Of a DNA stretch of 64,000 bases, positions 40,770 through 49,100 are shown one piece after another. The stretch comes from CALROG01 sp943369755. GTDB taxonomy: Bacteria; Pseudomonadota; Gammaproteobacteria; Burkholderiales; Burkholderiaceae_C. The stretch covers positions 86,082-150,081 of the forward strand of contig CALROG020000005.1 in NCBI GenBank assembly GCA_943369755.1. The letters run 5' to 3'. The first letter of the stretch is position 1. The number at the start of each line of letters is the position of its first letter. The position numbers and the translations under genes are program-made. Under the pieces are notes generated by a model. It saw nothing but the letters and a program-made list of their open reading frames with translations. It did not search any database and was not told where the DNA came from.

Positions 40770-42539
40770 TTAAACGATTGACCGGATGCTGCCGGTGACG
40801 ATTTTCGCGCCAAAGTCGCGCATCATGCTTTGGACAAATGGGTCGTTGAGGATGATGTCTTCAGCGGCCTTTTGTCTGGCCTCGGCCACAGCGGTATTGC
40901 GCCGCGCCGGGCTGTCGCTCACGGTGCCCACTTCCACACTCAGCGCCACCTCATGGCCGGCGGCCTTCAGGGCGTTTTGCAAGCGCTCGCGGCTGGCGGG
41001 CTGGTTCAACGACTCGCGCTCCACCCGCAGCATCCAGTGCCCGGTGTCGCGCGCCACCAGTTGCGATTGCAGGGCCAGCTCGCGCACCATGGCGGTAACC
41101 GCCTCGGCCGCCACCAGGGCTTGCACCGTGGTGTGCCAGAAGTCGCCGTCTTCAGTCAACACCAGCGCTGTAGAGGGCTTGCCGGCAGCGGGGGAATCCA
41201 TGCGCGGCTCCGACTGCACCCGCACCGGCACACCCACCACCGCGCTGGCCGGCTGGCCGGGCGCAGCGGGCTGCGCCGGGCGCGCCACAGCGGGCTCGCG
41301 CACTGGCAGCACACGGCCGGGCGGTGCTGCCACGGCTACCGCTGGCGCGCTCGCTTTGGCCGGTGCAGGTGTGGGCGCGGTTGTGGCTGCGGGCCGTGCC
41401 GCATCAATCAGAGTTTTTTTTTCAGCCGGGGCGCGGGTGGCGCCGGGCTTGAAGGCCAGCAAACGCAGCAGCACCATGGTCAGCGCCGCGTATTCGTCGG
41501 GGGCCAGGCCCAGCTCGGTGCGGCCGTGCAGGCACAGGCTGTAGAGCAACTGGGTCTCGTCCGCGGGCATTTCACCCGCCAGGCGGGCAATTTCGGCGGC
41601 CTCGGGGTCGGCCTCGTCCGCCATTGCGGGCACGGCCTGAACTACCGCCATGCGTTGCAGCACAGCGCTCATTTCTTCCAGCGTGCTGGCCGCGCTCAGG
41701 CCATTCAGGCGCAGTTCTTCAGACGTTTCCACCACCGTTTTGCCGTCGCCCCGCGCCAGCGCATTGATCAGGCGAAACACATGGCCGCGGTCAGCGCTGC
41801 CCAGCATCAGGCGCACGGTGGCCTCTTCGAGCTTGCCGCTGCCAAAGGCGATGGCCTGGTCAGTCAGGCTCAGGGCGTCGCGCATGGAGCCACGCGCTGC
41901 CCGCGCCAGCAAGCGCAGCGCGGGCGTGTCGGCGGGTACGTTTTCAGCCCTGAGCACATGCACCAGGTGCTCAAGCACTGTCTCGGGGGCCATGGGCCGC
42001 AGGTTGAACTGCAAGCAACGGCTGAGCACCGTCACAGGCACCTTTTGCGGGTCGGTCGTGGCCAGCACAAACTTGAGGTATTCGGGCGGCTCTTCCAGCG
42101 TCTTCAGCATCGCGTTGAACGCGGTGTTGGTGAGCATGTGCACTTCGTCGATCATGAAGACCTTGAAACGGCCCTGCACCGGCTTGTAAACCGCCTGCTC
42201 CAGCAGGCTTTGTACTTCGTCCACCCCGCGGTTGGAAGCGGCGTCCAGCTCGGTGTAGTCCACAAACCGGCCGGCATCGATGTCGGTACAGGCCTGGCAC
42301 ACGCCGCAGGGCGTGGCCGTAATGCCGCCTGTGCCGTCAGCCCCCTGGCAGTTGAGCGACTTGGCCAGAATGCGCGAGACCGTGGTTTTGCCCACGCCGC
42401 GGGTGCCAGTGAACAGGTAGGCGTGGTGCAGCCGCTGGCTGGTCAGGGCATTGGTCAGGGCCTGCACCACATGCGCCTGGCCCACCATTTCCAGAAAATT
42501 CCGGGGGCGATATTTGCGGGCAAGCACGAGGTACGACAT
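40770..42539 (-). CDS. dnaX: DNA polymerase III tau/gamma subunit
   Basis: 589-residue clamp-loader ATPase. Walker A is FTGTRGVGKTTVSRILAKSL, the zinc-binding Cys are in CGVCQAC and LNCQ, the DExx is IDEVHMLTNTAFNAMLKTLE and the sensor is SRCLQF. Domain III ends near residue 365. A low-complexity Ala/Pro linker follows, then a C-terminal tau region of ~110 residues. At residues 373-376 (EKKT) the coding strand has a run of nine A, a probable slippage site for gamma (separate entry). The ATG at 42539 (MSYLVLARKYRPRNFLEMVG) was chosen; the upstream frame is spurious. Confidence 0.96.
   Translation of the reverse strand: MSYLVLARKYRPRNFLEMVGQAHVVQALTNALTSQRLHHAYLFTGTRGVGKTTVSRILAKSLNCQGADGTGGITATPCGVCQACTDIDAGRFVDYTELDAASNRGVDEVQSLLEQAVYKPVQGRFKVFMIDEVHMLTNTAFNAMLKTLEEPPEYLKFVLATTDPQKVPVTVLSRCLQFNLRPMAPETVLEHLVHVLRAENVPADTPALRLLARAARGSMRDALSLTDQAIAFGSGKLEEATVRLMLGSADRGHVFRLINALARGDGKTVVETSEELRLNGLSAASTLEEMSAVLQRMAVVQAVPAMADEADPEAAEIARLAGEMPADETQLLYSLCLHGRTELGLAPDEYAALTMVLLRLLAFKPGATRAPAEKKTLIDAARPAATTAPTPAPAKASAPAVAVAAPPGRVLPVREPAVARPAQPAAPGQPASAVVGVPVRVQSEPRMDSPAAGKPSTALVLTEDGDFWHTTVQALVAAEAVTAMVRELALQSQLVARDTGHWMLRVERESLNQPASRERLQNALKAAGHEVALSVEVGTVSDSPARRNTAVAEARQKAAEDIILNDPFVQSMMRDFGAKIVTGSIRSIV
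41413..41423 (-). promoter_or_regulatory. dnaX: Nine-A slippery site in dnaX, probable gamma frameshift
   Basis: The coding strand reads GAA AAA AAA ACT (Glu373, Lys, Lys, Thr), i.e. nine consecutive A. A -1 slip gives Asn-Ser-Asp then TGA, and a +1 slip gives Leu then TGA, so either makes a product of about 376-378 residues covering domains I-III, the size expected for gamma. Thermus dnaX uses a nine-A run; E. coli uses A AAA AAG. Confidence 0.7.
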
Positions 42540-42549
42540 GCGCCTGATT

Positions 42550-43995
42550 CTAAGGGCTGGCCCCTTTTGACTCGACCCACAGAGATTCGTAGAACCGCGA
42601 GCGCATGCGCAGCTTGGCATCGATCGCGGCGTCGCTGGTCAAGGTGCTACAGGTCGCCGGCCCCAAAGCGCCACAACCCAGGCCGGACCGGCCTCCTTCA
42701 ACCCGAAACCCCAGCATTTGCAGCATGGTGGGATACATGTCGAAGTGATTGACTACCCCACGATTGGGCTGCAGCGGCTGATCGGACAAGAAGGCGTTGA
42801 ACACATACCTTTGCGGATGGTCCGCAATATTTGGAACCAAGTCGCCCTTCATGCCCAGGTGGTCCCCCATGATCACAATATCGGTGGTGTGCAGCGGGTC
42901 ATTTTGCTGAACCCAGTGCACAAAAGATGACACCAGCAATGAAGTGCAGCGCACCGAATCACGATAGTCGTGAAAGCGCACCGGGCAAGACGGCGCAAGC
43001 TCGCCACCGGGCGGATGCATGCCCACGGTCAGCAGCGTCAGATTGAAAGGCTCGCCCGTTTGGCGCAACGCGGTGTAGCGCGCCTTTGCCTGCGCAAAGA
43101 GTTCGTCATCATGAAGGCCCCACCCGTTCATCTGAAACTGGGGATTGAGCTTGAGCCACTCTACAGAGCCCCAGACTTCGTCGTAACCGTGGCCGCTAAA
43201 AAAGGCCCCCTTGCCCGCGAATTCTGCGGCGGCACCGCCCAAAAACACATTGCGGTAGCCATGGGCTTTGAGCACGTCACCCAGACACCGGGCGCTGGGC
43301 AGAAACTGCGCAATGGTGTCGTTGGCCTTGAACAGCCCAACCGGCTTGAGCGGCAGGCCGCACTGGGTACTGACAATCCCCGCAATCGTCCAGCCGGTGT
43401 CGGCCAGCTGCGTGAAGGCCGGGAAACGCACCGCGGGCAACTGACTCAGCTCTTTGATCAACCCGTCTGCCGCATTGGGAGCCGACTCCCATCCAAATTC
43501 AAGCGACTCAGCGTAAATCAGCACCAGGTTGCGCCGAACCACCGGCCCCGCATCGAGAACCGGTGGCTGATAGAGCTCACCGATCCAGTCGCGCGAATCA
43601 ACCGGCGAGCCGAACCATTGCACATCACGCGCCAGCGCGTATCCGCAAATCAACATCAACACCGCAAACTGCCCCGGCATCGAGAACACTCGCGCAGTAA
43701 AGCGGCTGGGCCAGTCTCCTGAACCGCGCCGCCAATTGACCAACACAAACGCGCCCCCGGCAAGAAGCGCATAGGCAATGGGTGCCAACAGGCAATTGCG
43801 AACTGCGCTGTTTACAAGGCTTCGGTCCGCACTGAGCAACGCCGACCGAGGCAGTTGCAGGTGAAACAGCAGTTGGTCCAGCTCGACCGCCCCAAAAAAG
43901 CGGTGAAACCAGTTTGCCGACGCTAGCAGGACCGCAAAGGCGTAAAGACTCAGAAAGTAACGAACATAACGAATGGCATTGGCTTCAAGGCGCAT
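42550..43995 (-). CDS. Sulfatase-fold membrane phosphoglycerol-transferase-like protein
   Basis: 481-residue membrane-anchored enzyme of the alkaline-phosphatase/sulfatase superfamily, like OpgB or LTA synthase. Three to four N-terminal helices (FLSLYAFAVLLASANWF, LLAPIAYALLAGGAFVLV and FAVLMLICGYALA) are followed by a periplasmic domain with NLVLIYAESLE, in which the Ser after Glu would be the nucleophile (Thr in most relatives). STQCGLPLKP and IVIMGDHLGMKGDL provide other metal ligands. The substrate is unknown; transfer of phosphoglycerol or phosphoethanolamine to glucans or lipids is plausible. Ten bases upstream of dnaX on the same strand. Confidence 0.85.
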   Translation of the reverse strand: MRLEANAIRYVRYFLSLYAFAVLLASANWFHRFFGAVELDQLLFHLQLPRSALLSADRSLVNSAVRNCLLAPIAYALLAGGAFVLVNWRRGSGDWPSRFTARVFSMPGQFAVLMLICGYALARDVQWFGSPVDSRDWIGELYQPPVLDAGPVVRRNLVLIYAESLEFGWESAPNAADGLIKELSQLPAVRFPAFTQLADTGWTIAGIVSTQCGLPLKPVGLFKANDTIAQFLPSARCLGDVLKAHGYRNVFLGGAAAEFAGKGAFFSGHGYDEVWGSVEWLKLNPQFQMNGWGLHDDELFAQAKARYTALRQTGEPFNLTLLTVGMHPPGGELAPSCPVRFHDYRDSVRCTSLLVSSFVHWVQQNDPLHTTDIVIMGDHLGMKGDLVPNIADHPQRYVFNAFLSDQPLQPNRGVVNHFDMYPTMLQMLGFRVEGGRSGLGCGALGPATCSTLTSDAAIDAKLRMRSRFYESLWVESKGASP

Positions 43996-44081
43996 TCAGT
44001 GAAGGTAACCCGCGACGCAAGCCGTCTGGTGAGCGCACCGTCAAGCCTGCGTGAAGTTCAGTAAAGGTTTGTTCAAGCCTT

Positions 44082-44087
44082 TAGAAT
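44082..44087 (+). promoter_or_regulatory. ffs: -10 box of the SRP RNA gene
   Basis: TAGAAT lies seven bases before the predicted RNA 5' end at 44094-44095. The -35 region is weak (TTCAGT at 44057-44062 or close variants). Confidence 0.5.
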
Positions 44088-44094
44088 GCGCTCT

Positions 44095-44188
44095 GACGGG
44101 CCTCCCCGCATGGTGAAGCGGCCAACCGGGTCAGGTGGGGAACCAAGCAGCCCTAACTGTGGAGCCAGTGCCGGGGGTAAGGCTCGTC
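44095..44188 (+). ncRNA. ffs: Small signal recognition particle RNA (4.5S RNA)
   Basis: RNA partner of Ffh for co-translational targeting. The conserved domain IV hairpin is recognisable: GGTCAGGT, then the GGAA tetraloop, then AAGCAGCC. The two pairs closing the loop are GG/CC, where the E. coli-type RNA has CC/GG, so pairing is kept. The ends GACGGGCC and GGCTCGTC can pair to close the long stem. A T-rich tract (ATTTTTTGTTTTC) follows at 44198-44209. It is transcribed between the divergent sulfatase-fold gene and the downstream exported protein. Confidence 0.9.
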
Positions 44189-44218
44189 AACTTCCCATTT
44201 TTTGTTTTCTTTGGCCCT

Positions 44219-44258
44219 GCGGGCTGGCGGCGGCGGGTGCCTGCCTCCGCCAGCCCGC
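44219..44258. terminator. 12-bp perfect inverted repeat after the SRP RNA gene
   Basis: GCGGGCTGGCGG and CCGCCAGCCCGC enclose a 16-base loop. It lies between the SRP RNA and the next gene and could be a structural terminator or a leader element; no T-run follows on the plus strand. Confidence 0.45.
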
Positions 44259-44317
44259 TACAGCCGTGCGTGCAAAACCTGCGCGACCCGAGTACCATGA
44301 GTTCGGAGGTGCTTGCC

Positions 44318-44896
44318 ATGAAGTACGGCGTCAATTTCCTCAAGTCCGCGGGTCGGCTCAACCTGCATCGAACGGCCATTGGGCTGCTGACTGCGCTGGC
44401 GTGCGCCAGCGCGTTCGCGCAAACCGAGCCTGCACCAGCGCGATGGCAGTTTCAGTTCTCGCCCACCACCCTGCCCCGCTATGAGCCCCTGATGAGCACC
44501 GCGCCCACCCGTGCGGCCATCACCGGCTGGGCCTTCAGCTCACCACGCGCTGCCGTGGGCCTGAGTTTTGATGTATCTACCCCCACCGGCACCGGCCTGA
44601 TGCCGTCGCTGCGCGGGCCAGCGCTGCCCAGCATCGACCTGGGCCTGCGCTGGCGCACCGAGCTCAGCCGCAGCTCGCGGCTGGACCTGGCGGCCTGGCG
44701 GCGCAGCGGCGCACAACCCGACCCACTGGGCCTGGCCAGCGACCCGGTTTACGGCACCAATGTGGAATTGCAGTTTGACGCGCTCAACACCTTCGGCTTC
44801 AAGCCCAAACAAAGCGCCATCGGCTTGCAGATCAACAGCGGCGGCACTGCCCTCAAGAGCGGGCAGTCGGTTTTGTATTACCGGGCGCGGTTCTGA
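44318..44896 (+). CDS. Exported protein of unknown function
   Basis: 192-residue protein with a signal peptide (AIGLLTALACASAFAQ). The mature part is beta-strand-like with alternating polar and aromatic residues (ARWQFQFSPTTLPRYEPLMS, RLDLAAWRRSGAQPDPL and an end SVLYYRARF), consistent with a small outer-membrane or periplasmic beta protein. I recognise no family. The ATG at 44318 has GGAGGT seven bases upstream; a longer frame overlaps the SRP RNA and was rejected. Its 3' end overlaps the convergent flavoprotein gene by 19 bp. Confidence 0.75.
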   Translation: MKYGVNFLKSAGRLNLHRTAIGLLTALACASAFAQTEPAPARWQFQFSPTTLPRYEPLMSTAPTRAAITGWAFSSPRAAVGLSFDVSTPTGTGLMPSLRGPALPSIDLGLRWRTELSRSSRLDLAAWRRSGAQPDPLGLASDPVYGTNVELQFDALNTFGFKPKQSAIGLQINSGGTALKSGQSVLYYRARF

Positions 44897-46125
44897 AGCC
44901 AGGCTTGCACCCCCTGCCCCGCCACCCGCCCGCTCGCCATACAGGCCGTCAGCAGATAACCGCCCGTGGGGGCCTCCCAGTCCAGCATCTCGCCGGCGCA
45001 GAACACGCCGGGCATGGCGTTGAGCATCAGGCCGCCGTCCATGGCTTCAAACGGCACACCGCCGGCGCTGCTGATGGCCTCGTCTATCGGGCGCGCGGCG
45101 GACAGCGTCAGCGGCACGGCCTTGATGGCTGCTGCCAGCCGCGCGTTGTCGTTGAATGCGCTTTTGTCCAGCACCTCGTGCAGTAGCGCGGCCTTGATAC
45201 CGTCGATGTGCAGCCGGCTTTTGAGGTGGCTGGACAGCGAGCGTGAGCCGCGCGGGTGCGCCACCTCGGCCAGCACCTGCTGGGCGGTACGGGCGGGCAG
45301 CAGGTCGATGCTCAGCGCGGCTTGGCCGGTGGCGGCTATCTGGTCGCGCAGCAGGGCTGAGGCGGCGTAGACCAGGCTGCCCTCGACGCCGGTGGCGGTG
45401 GCTACAAATTCGCCCCGGCGCTCAAAGGCATTGCCCTTTGCATCGGTGCAACGGATGGCCACGCTTTTGAACGGCTGGCCGGCAAAGCGGCTGGCAAAAA
45501 ATTCGCTCCAGCCTCCCGCCACGTCAAAGCCGCAGTTGGCAGGCAGCAACGCAGCCACCGGAACGCCGCGCGCTTGCAGCAGCGCCACCCAGGCACCGTT
45601 GGAACCCAGCCGGGCCCAGCTCGCGCCGCCCAGCGCCAGCACCACGGCGCTGGCGCTGCGCATTACCTCGCCTTGCGGTGTGGCAAAGCGCAGCGCATTC
45701 ACTCCGCCTTGGTCAGCAGCCCACCCGGTCCAGCGCTCGCGCATGTGAAAGCGCACGCCCGATTCGCGCAGCCGGTGCAGCCAGGCGCGCAGCAGCGGCG
45801 CGGCCTTCATGTCAGTGGGGAACACGCGGCCCGAGCTGCCGACAAAGGTCGCAACGCCCAAGCCCTCAGCCCAGTCGCGCACGGCCTCGGGGCCAAAGCC
45901 GGCCAGCAGCCGGGCCACCTGCGGCTGGCGCGCGCCGTAGCGTTGCTGAAACTGCGCCAGCGGTTCGGAATGGGTGATGTTCAGCCCGCCCTTGCCTGCC
46001 AGCAAAAACTTGCGCCCCACCGAAGGCATGGCGTCCACCACGTCCACTTGCACACCAGCCTGGGCCAGCACTTCGGCGGCCATCAGGCCGGCCGGGCCTG
46101 CGCCCACCACGATCACATTGGTCAT
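44878..46125 (-). CDS. NAD(P)/FAD-dependent oxidoreductase (HI0933-like, PP_4765 type)
   Basis: 415-residue flavoprotein. The N-terminal dinucleotide-binding motif is VIVVGAGPAGLMAAEVLAQA; the HI0933-family segment SVGRKFLLAGKGGLNITHSE and SSGRVFPTDMKAAPLLRAWL follow. The C-terminus closes the FAD site with GVFCAGEMLDWEAPTGGYLL. The function of this group is not established. The ATG at 46125 overlaps the stop of the upstream helicase gene (ATGA), so the two are translationally coupled. Confidence 0.9.
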   Translation of the reverse strand: MTNVIVVGAGPAGLMAAEVLAQAGVQVDVVDAMPSVGRKFLLAGKGGLNITHSEPLAQFQQRYGARQPQVARLLAGFGPEAVRDWAEGLGVATFVGSSGRVFPTDMKAAPLLRAWLHRLRESGVRFHMRERWTGWAADQGGVNALRFATPQGEVMRSASAVVLALGGASWARLGSNGAWVALLQARGVPVAALLPANCGFDVAGGWSEFFASRFAGQPFKSVAIRCTDAKGNAFERRGEFVATATGVEGSLVYAASALLRDQIAATGQAALSIDLLPARTAQQVLAEVAHPRGSRSLSSHLKSRLHIDGIKAALLHEVLDKSAFNDNARLAAAIKAVPLTLSAARPIDEAISSAGGVPFEAMDGGLMLNAMPGVFCAGEMLDWEAPTGGYLLTACMASGRVAGQGVQAWLQNRAR

Positions 46126-49100
46126 TCGACTTTTACCAGTTTGCCTTGCGCCGTGAGGTACGCCGCGCACACCACGGCCTGCGGGTAGGCGGCCTGCACG
46201 GCGGCGCGGTAGTTGTTCATCTTGTCTTGCAGAGCGGGTTTGAGTTCGGGCCGCCACTCTGACTTGTAGTCCAGCACCCACCATTCACCGGTGTCGCGCC
46301 GGTGCACCAGCCGGTCCAGCCGCAGCGCCTGGCCCGCGTGCTGGATGTCTACCTCGTTGCCTTGCCAATCCACCAGGTCGCGGTCCCACGCCCAGGCCCC
46401 TTCGCCTGCGAGTATGCGCTGGGCCATGGCCGCGGCTTGCATCATTTGCTGCGCGCCCAGCCCAAATTCGCGCTGCACCGACAATCGCTGCGCCGCAGAC
46501 CAGCCCGCACTGGCGGGCACCCACCACTGCAGCAGGCGGTGCATGGCCTGGCCCAGCCGGGCGGTGGGGCTATCGCTGTCGTCGCTGTCGTCTCTATGGT
46601 CTTCTGCTGCTATGTTTTTTATAGTGGCTCGCGCAGCATCCATGCGGGCTACAGGCAGTTTTTGCATGAAAAACATGCCAGCGTCGGCTCCGGTGGCCGG
46701 CTCAGCCGCCTGCGCATCAACCGGCGCTGCGAGCGGTGCGGGCGGGGCTTCGAGTGGCTCGGCCAGCAGGTGCAGGCGCTGCCACCAGCTCGCGGCAGCG
46801 GCGCGGTGGGGCTGGGTGGAAGACAGCACCAGTTGGCTGCGGGCACGGGTCATGGCCACATACAGCGCGTTGAGTTCTTCGCGCTGGCGGGCGGCTTGTT
46901 CGGCGGCCAGCGCGGCCTGGGTGCAGGCGGGGGGCCGGGTTTCGCTGGCCAGAAAGGTAAAGCGCTGGGGGGCTTCGGCCTCGCCCGGCCACTGCACCAG
47001 CACGCCCATCGACTCGGCCTTGGGGGGTTCGGCGTCCGTGTCCAGCAGCAGCACCAGCGGTGCCTCCAGCCCCTTGGCACCGTGCACCGTGAGCAGGCGC
47101 ACCACGTCGGCCCCGGCCAGTGCGGGCGCACGGACACCCCCGGCGCGCAGCGCGCGCACCAGTGCGTAGGGCGTGAGAAAGCGCCCGCCGTCAATTTGCA
47201 GCGCCGCGCCCAGCAAGGCTCCCAGGTTGGCCAACACCGATGCGCGCAGCGCCGCCGGCGCGGCGGCGGCAAAGCGCGCAGGCACCTCGCCCGCGTGAAA
47301 GATGGCATGCAGTGCGTCATGCGGCGGCAACCCCGCCACCCAGCCCTGCCATTGAAGCAAAACAGCCCCTAGCCCGCATAAATGCTGCGGGAGCCGCTCT
47401 TCTTTTTGTAGCAAGTCAAACCAGCTCACGGCAAGCTTTTGGGCCTGCGCCTGGCGCTTGAGCAGCGCCAGTTGCGCCAGCGCCTCGTCGGGCACACCAA
47501 ACAGCGGCGACTTGAGCGCCCGCGCCAAAGACAAGTCGTGCGCGGGCGACACCAGGGCGTCCAGCAGGGCCACCAGGTCTTGCACCTCGGGCGCGTCGGC
47601 CAGGTTCTTCTTTTCGGGCTGCAGCGCGGCAATGTGCAGCGCGCGCAGCTCGTCTTGCAGCACCGACAGCGGCTCGCGCTTGCGCGCCAGCACCAGAATG
47701 TCGCCCGGCTTGCGCCCGCCCGGCGCGCCCGTGGCCAACTGGCCCGCAATCCAGCGCGCGGCCTGGCGGCATTCGAGCGTGCGCAGGCTGTCTTCAGGCA
47801 GCTCGCGGGGGGTGGTCAGGCTGTTGCGCCAGGTCGGCGCTGGCGTGGCAAGCGCTGTGGCTTGGGGGGTGCGCTCGATCTGCGCGAGCCGTTGCACCGC
47901 GCCCGCTTCAGCCGATTCGGTGGTGTGGGCACGGTAGCCGCTGTACTGGCCCGCCGCCTGGGCCGCCGCCATGGCCTGGTTCACCACGCCCAGCACCCGC
48001 TGGGCGTTGCGGTGGGTGTGGTCGCAACTGAGCAAGTCGCCTTGCAGGGCCTGCACCACAAACTGCTGCGCGGCACTAAACACCTGCGGCTCGGCCCGGC
48101 GAAAGCGGTAAATGCTCTGCTTGGGGTCGCCCACAATGAAAACGCTGGGGCCATCGCCACCGGCCCCGGCGTAGCCCGACAGCCAGGCGTGCAGCGCCTG
48201 CCATTGCAGCGGGTTGGTGTCCTGAAATTCATCTATCAACAGGTGCCGCACCCGGGCGTCCAGGCGCTCTTGCACCCAGCCGCTGAGCACCGGGTCGGAC
48301 AGCATGACCAGCGCGGCGCTTTCCACGTCGTTCATGTCAACCCAGCCGCGTCGGCGTTTGAGAGCCGCAAATTCCGCTATCAATAGCCGCGTGAGGCGCG
48401 CCATGCGCTGCTGGTGCTGCCAGGCTGCGTGCTGGTGGCTGGCAGCCTGCAAGCGCAAGGCCAGCGCCTGCGCGGCATGAATTGCGGGGTGCTCGCCCAG
48501 CTTGCCAAATTTGCGTGGCTCGCCCTTTTGGGTCAGCAGGGCTTCAACCGCTTGGGCAAGGCTGGCGCTGCCCAGCGCCTGCTCGAGCTTGCTGCCCAGC
48601 CCGGCGTAGCTGGGTGCACCACCGCCCAGCACCCGCGCGGCGTCCAGCAGCACGCCGCGCATTTGTGCGCTTTGCAGCGCCTGTGCCGGTTCGGCCAGCC
48701 CGGCCAGCTCGGCAAACTGCTGGTCGAACCGTTTGACCGAGCCGTCCACTGTTCCCTGCGCATCGGCCAGGGCAAATTCAACCCGCTTGGCCAGTGCCGC
48801 CTCCAGCGCCTTGAGGGTGTTGAAGCGGCCGTAGGCGGCCACCGCTTCCAGGTAGTCTTGCCGGGCAGCGGGCTCGGCCACCACAGCCGCATGAAACGGC
48901 CGCCACAGCGCGGCCACGGCGTCTTTGTCGTCTTCCAGAAGCTCGTAGCGCGCGGGCAGGCCCAGTTGCTGCAGCACAGCCAGCGGCGCGTTGCGCAGCA
49001 GCGCCGCAAACCAGCTGTGAAAGGTGCGCACCTGCACCGGCCGGCCGCCATCCAACAGCGTTTGATACAAGTTTGATAGCGGCTCCCGCAGTTCCCGTGC

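Noticed and set aside
40830..42752. 640-codon plus-strand frame opposite dnaX
   Set aside because: Long but with His/Gln/Arg-rich antisense composition; dnaX on the other strand is certain.
44135..44317. N-terminal extension of the exported protein at 44318
   Set aside because: It overlaps the SRP RNA and lacks a signal; the ATG at 44318 has a strong ribosome site and a clean signal peptide.
48361..48395. Possible further family-1 repeat fragment in the AddA-like gene (GCTATCAATAGCCGC)
   Set aside because: Only one short arm matches; could be coincidence.
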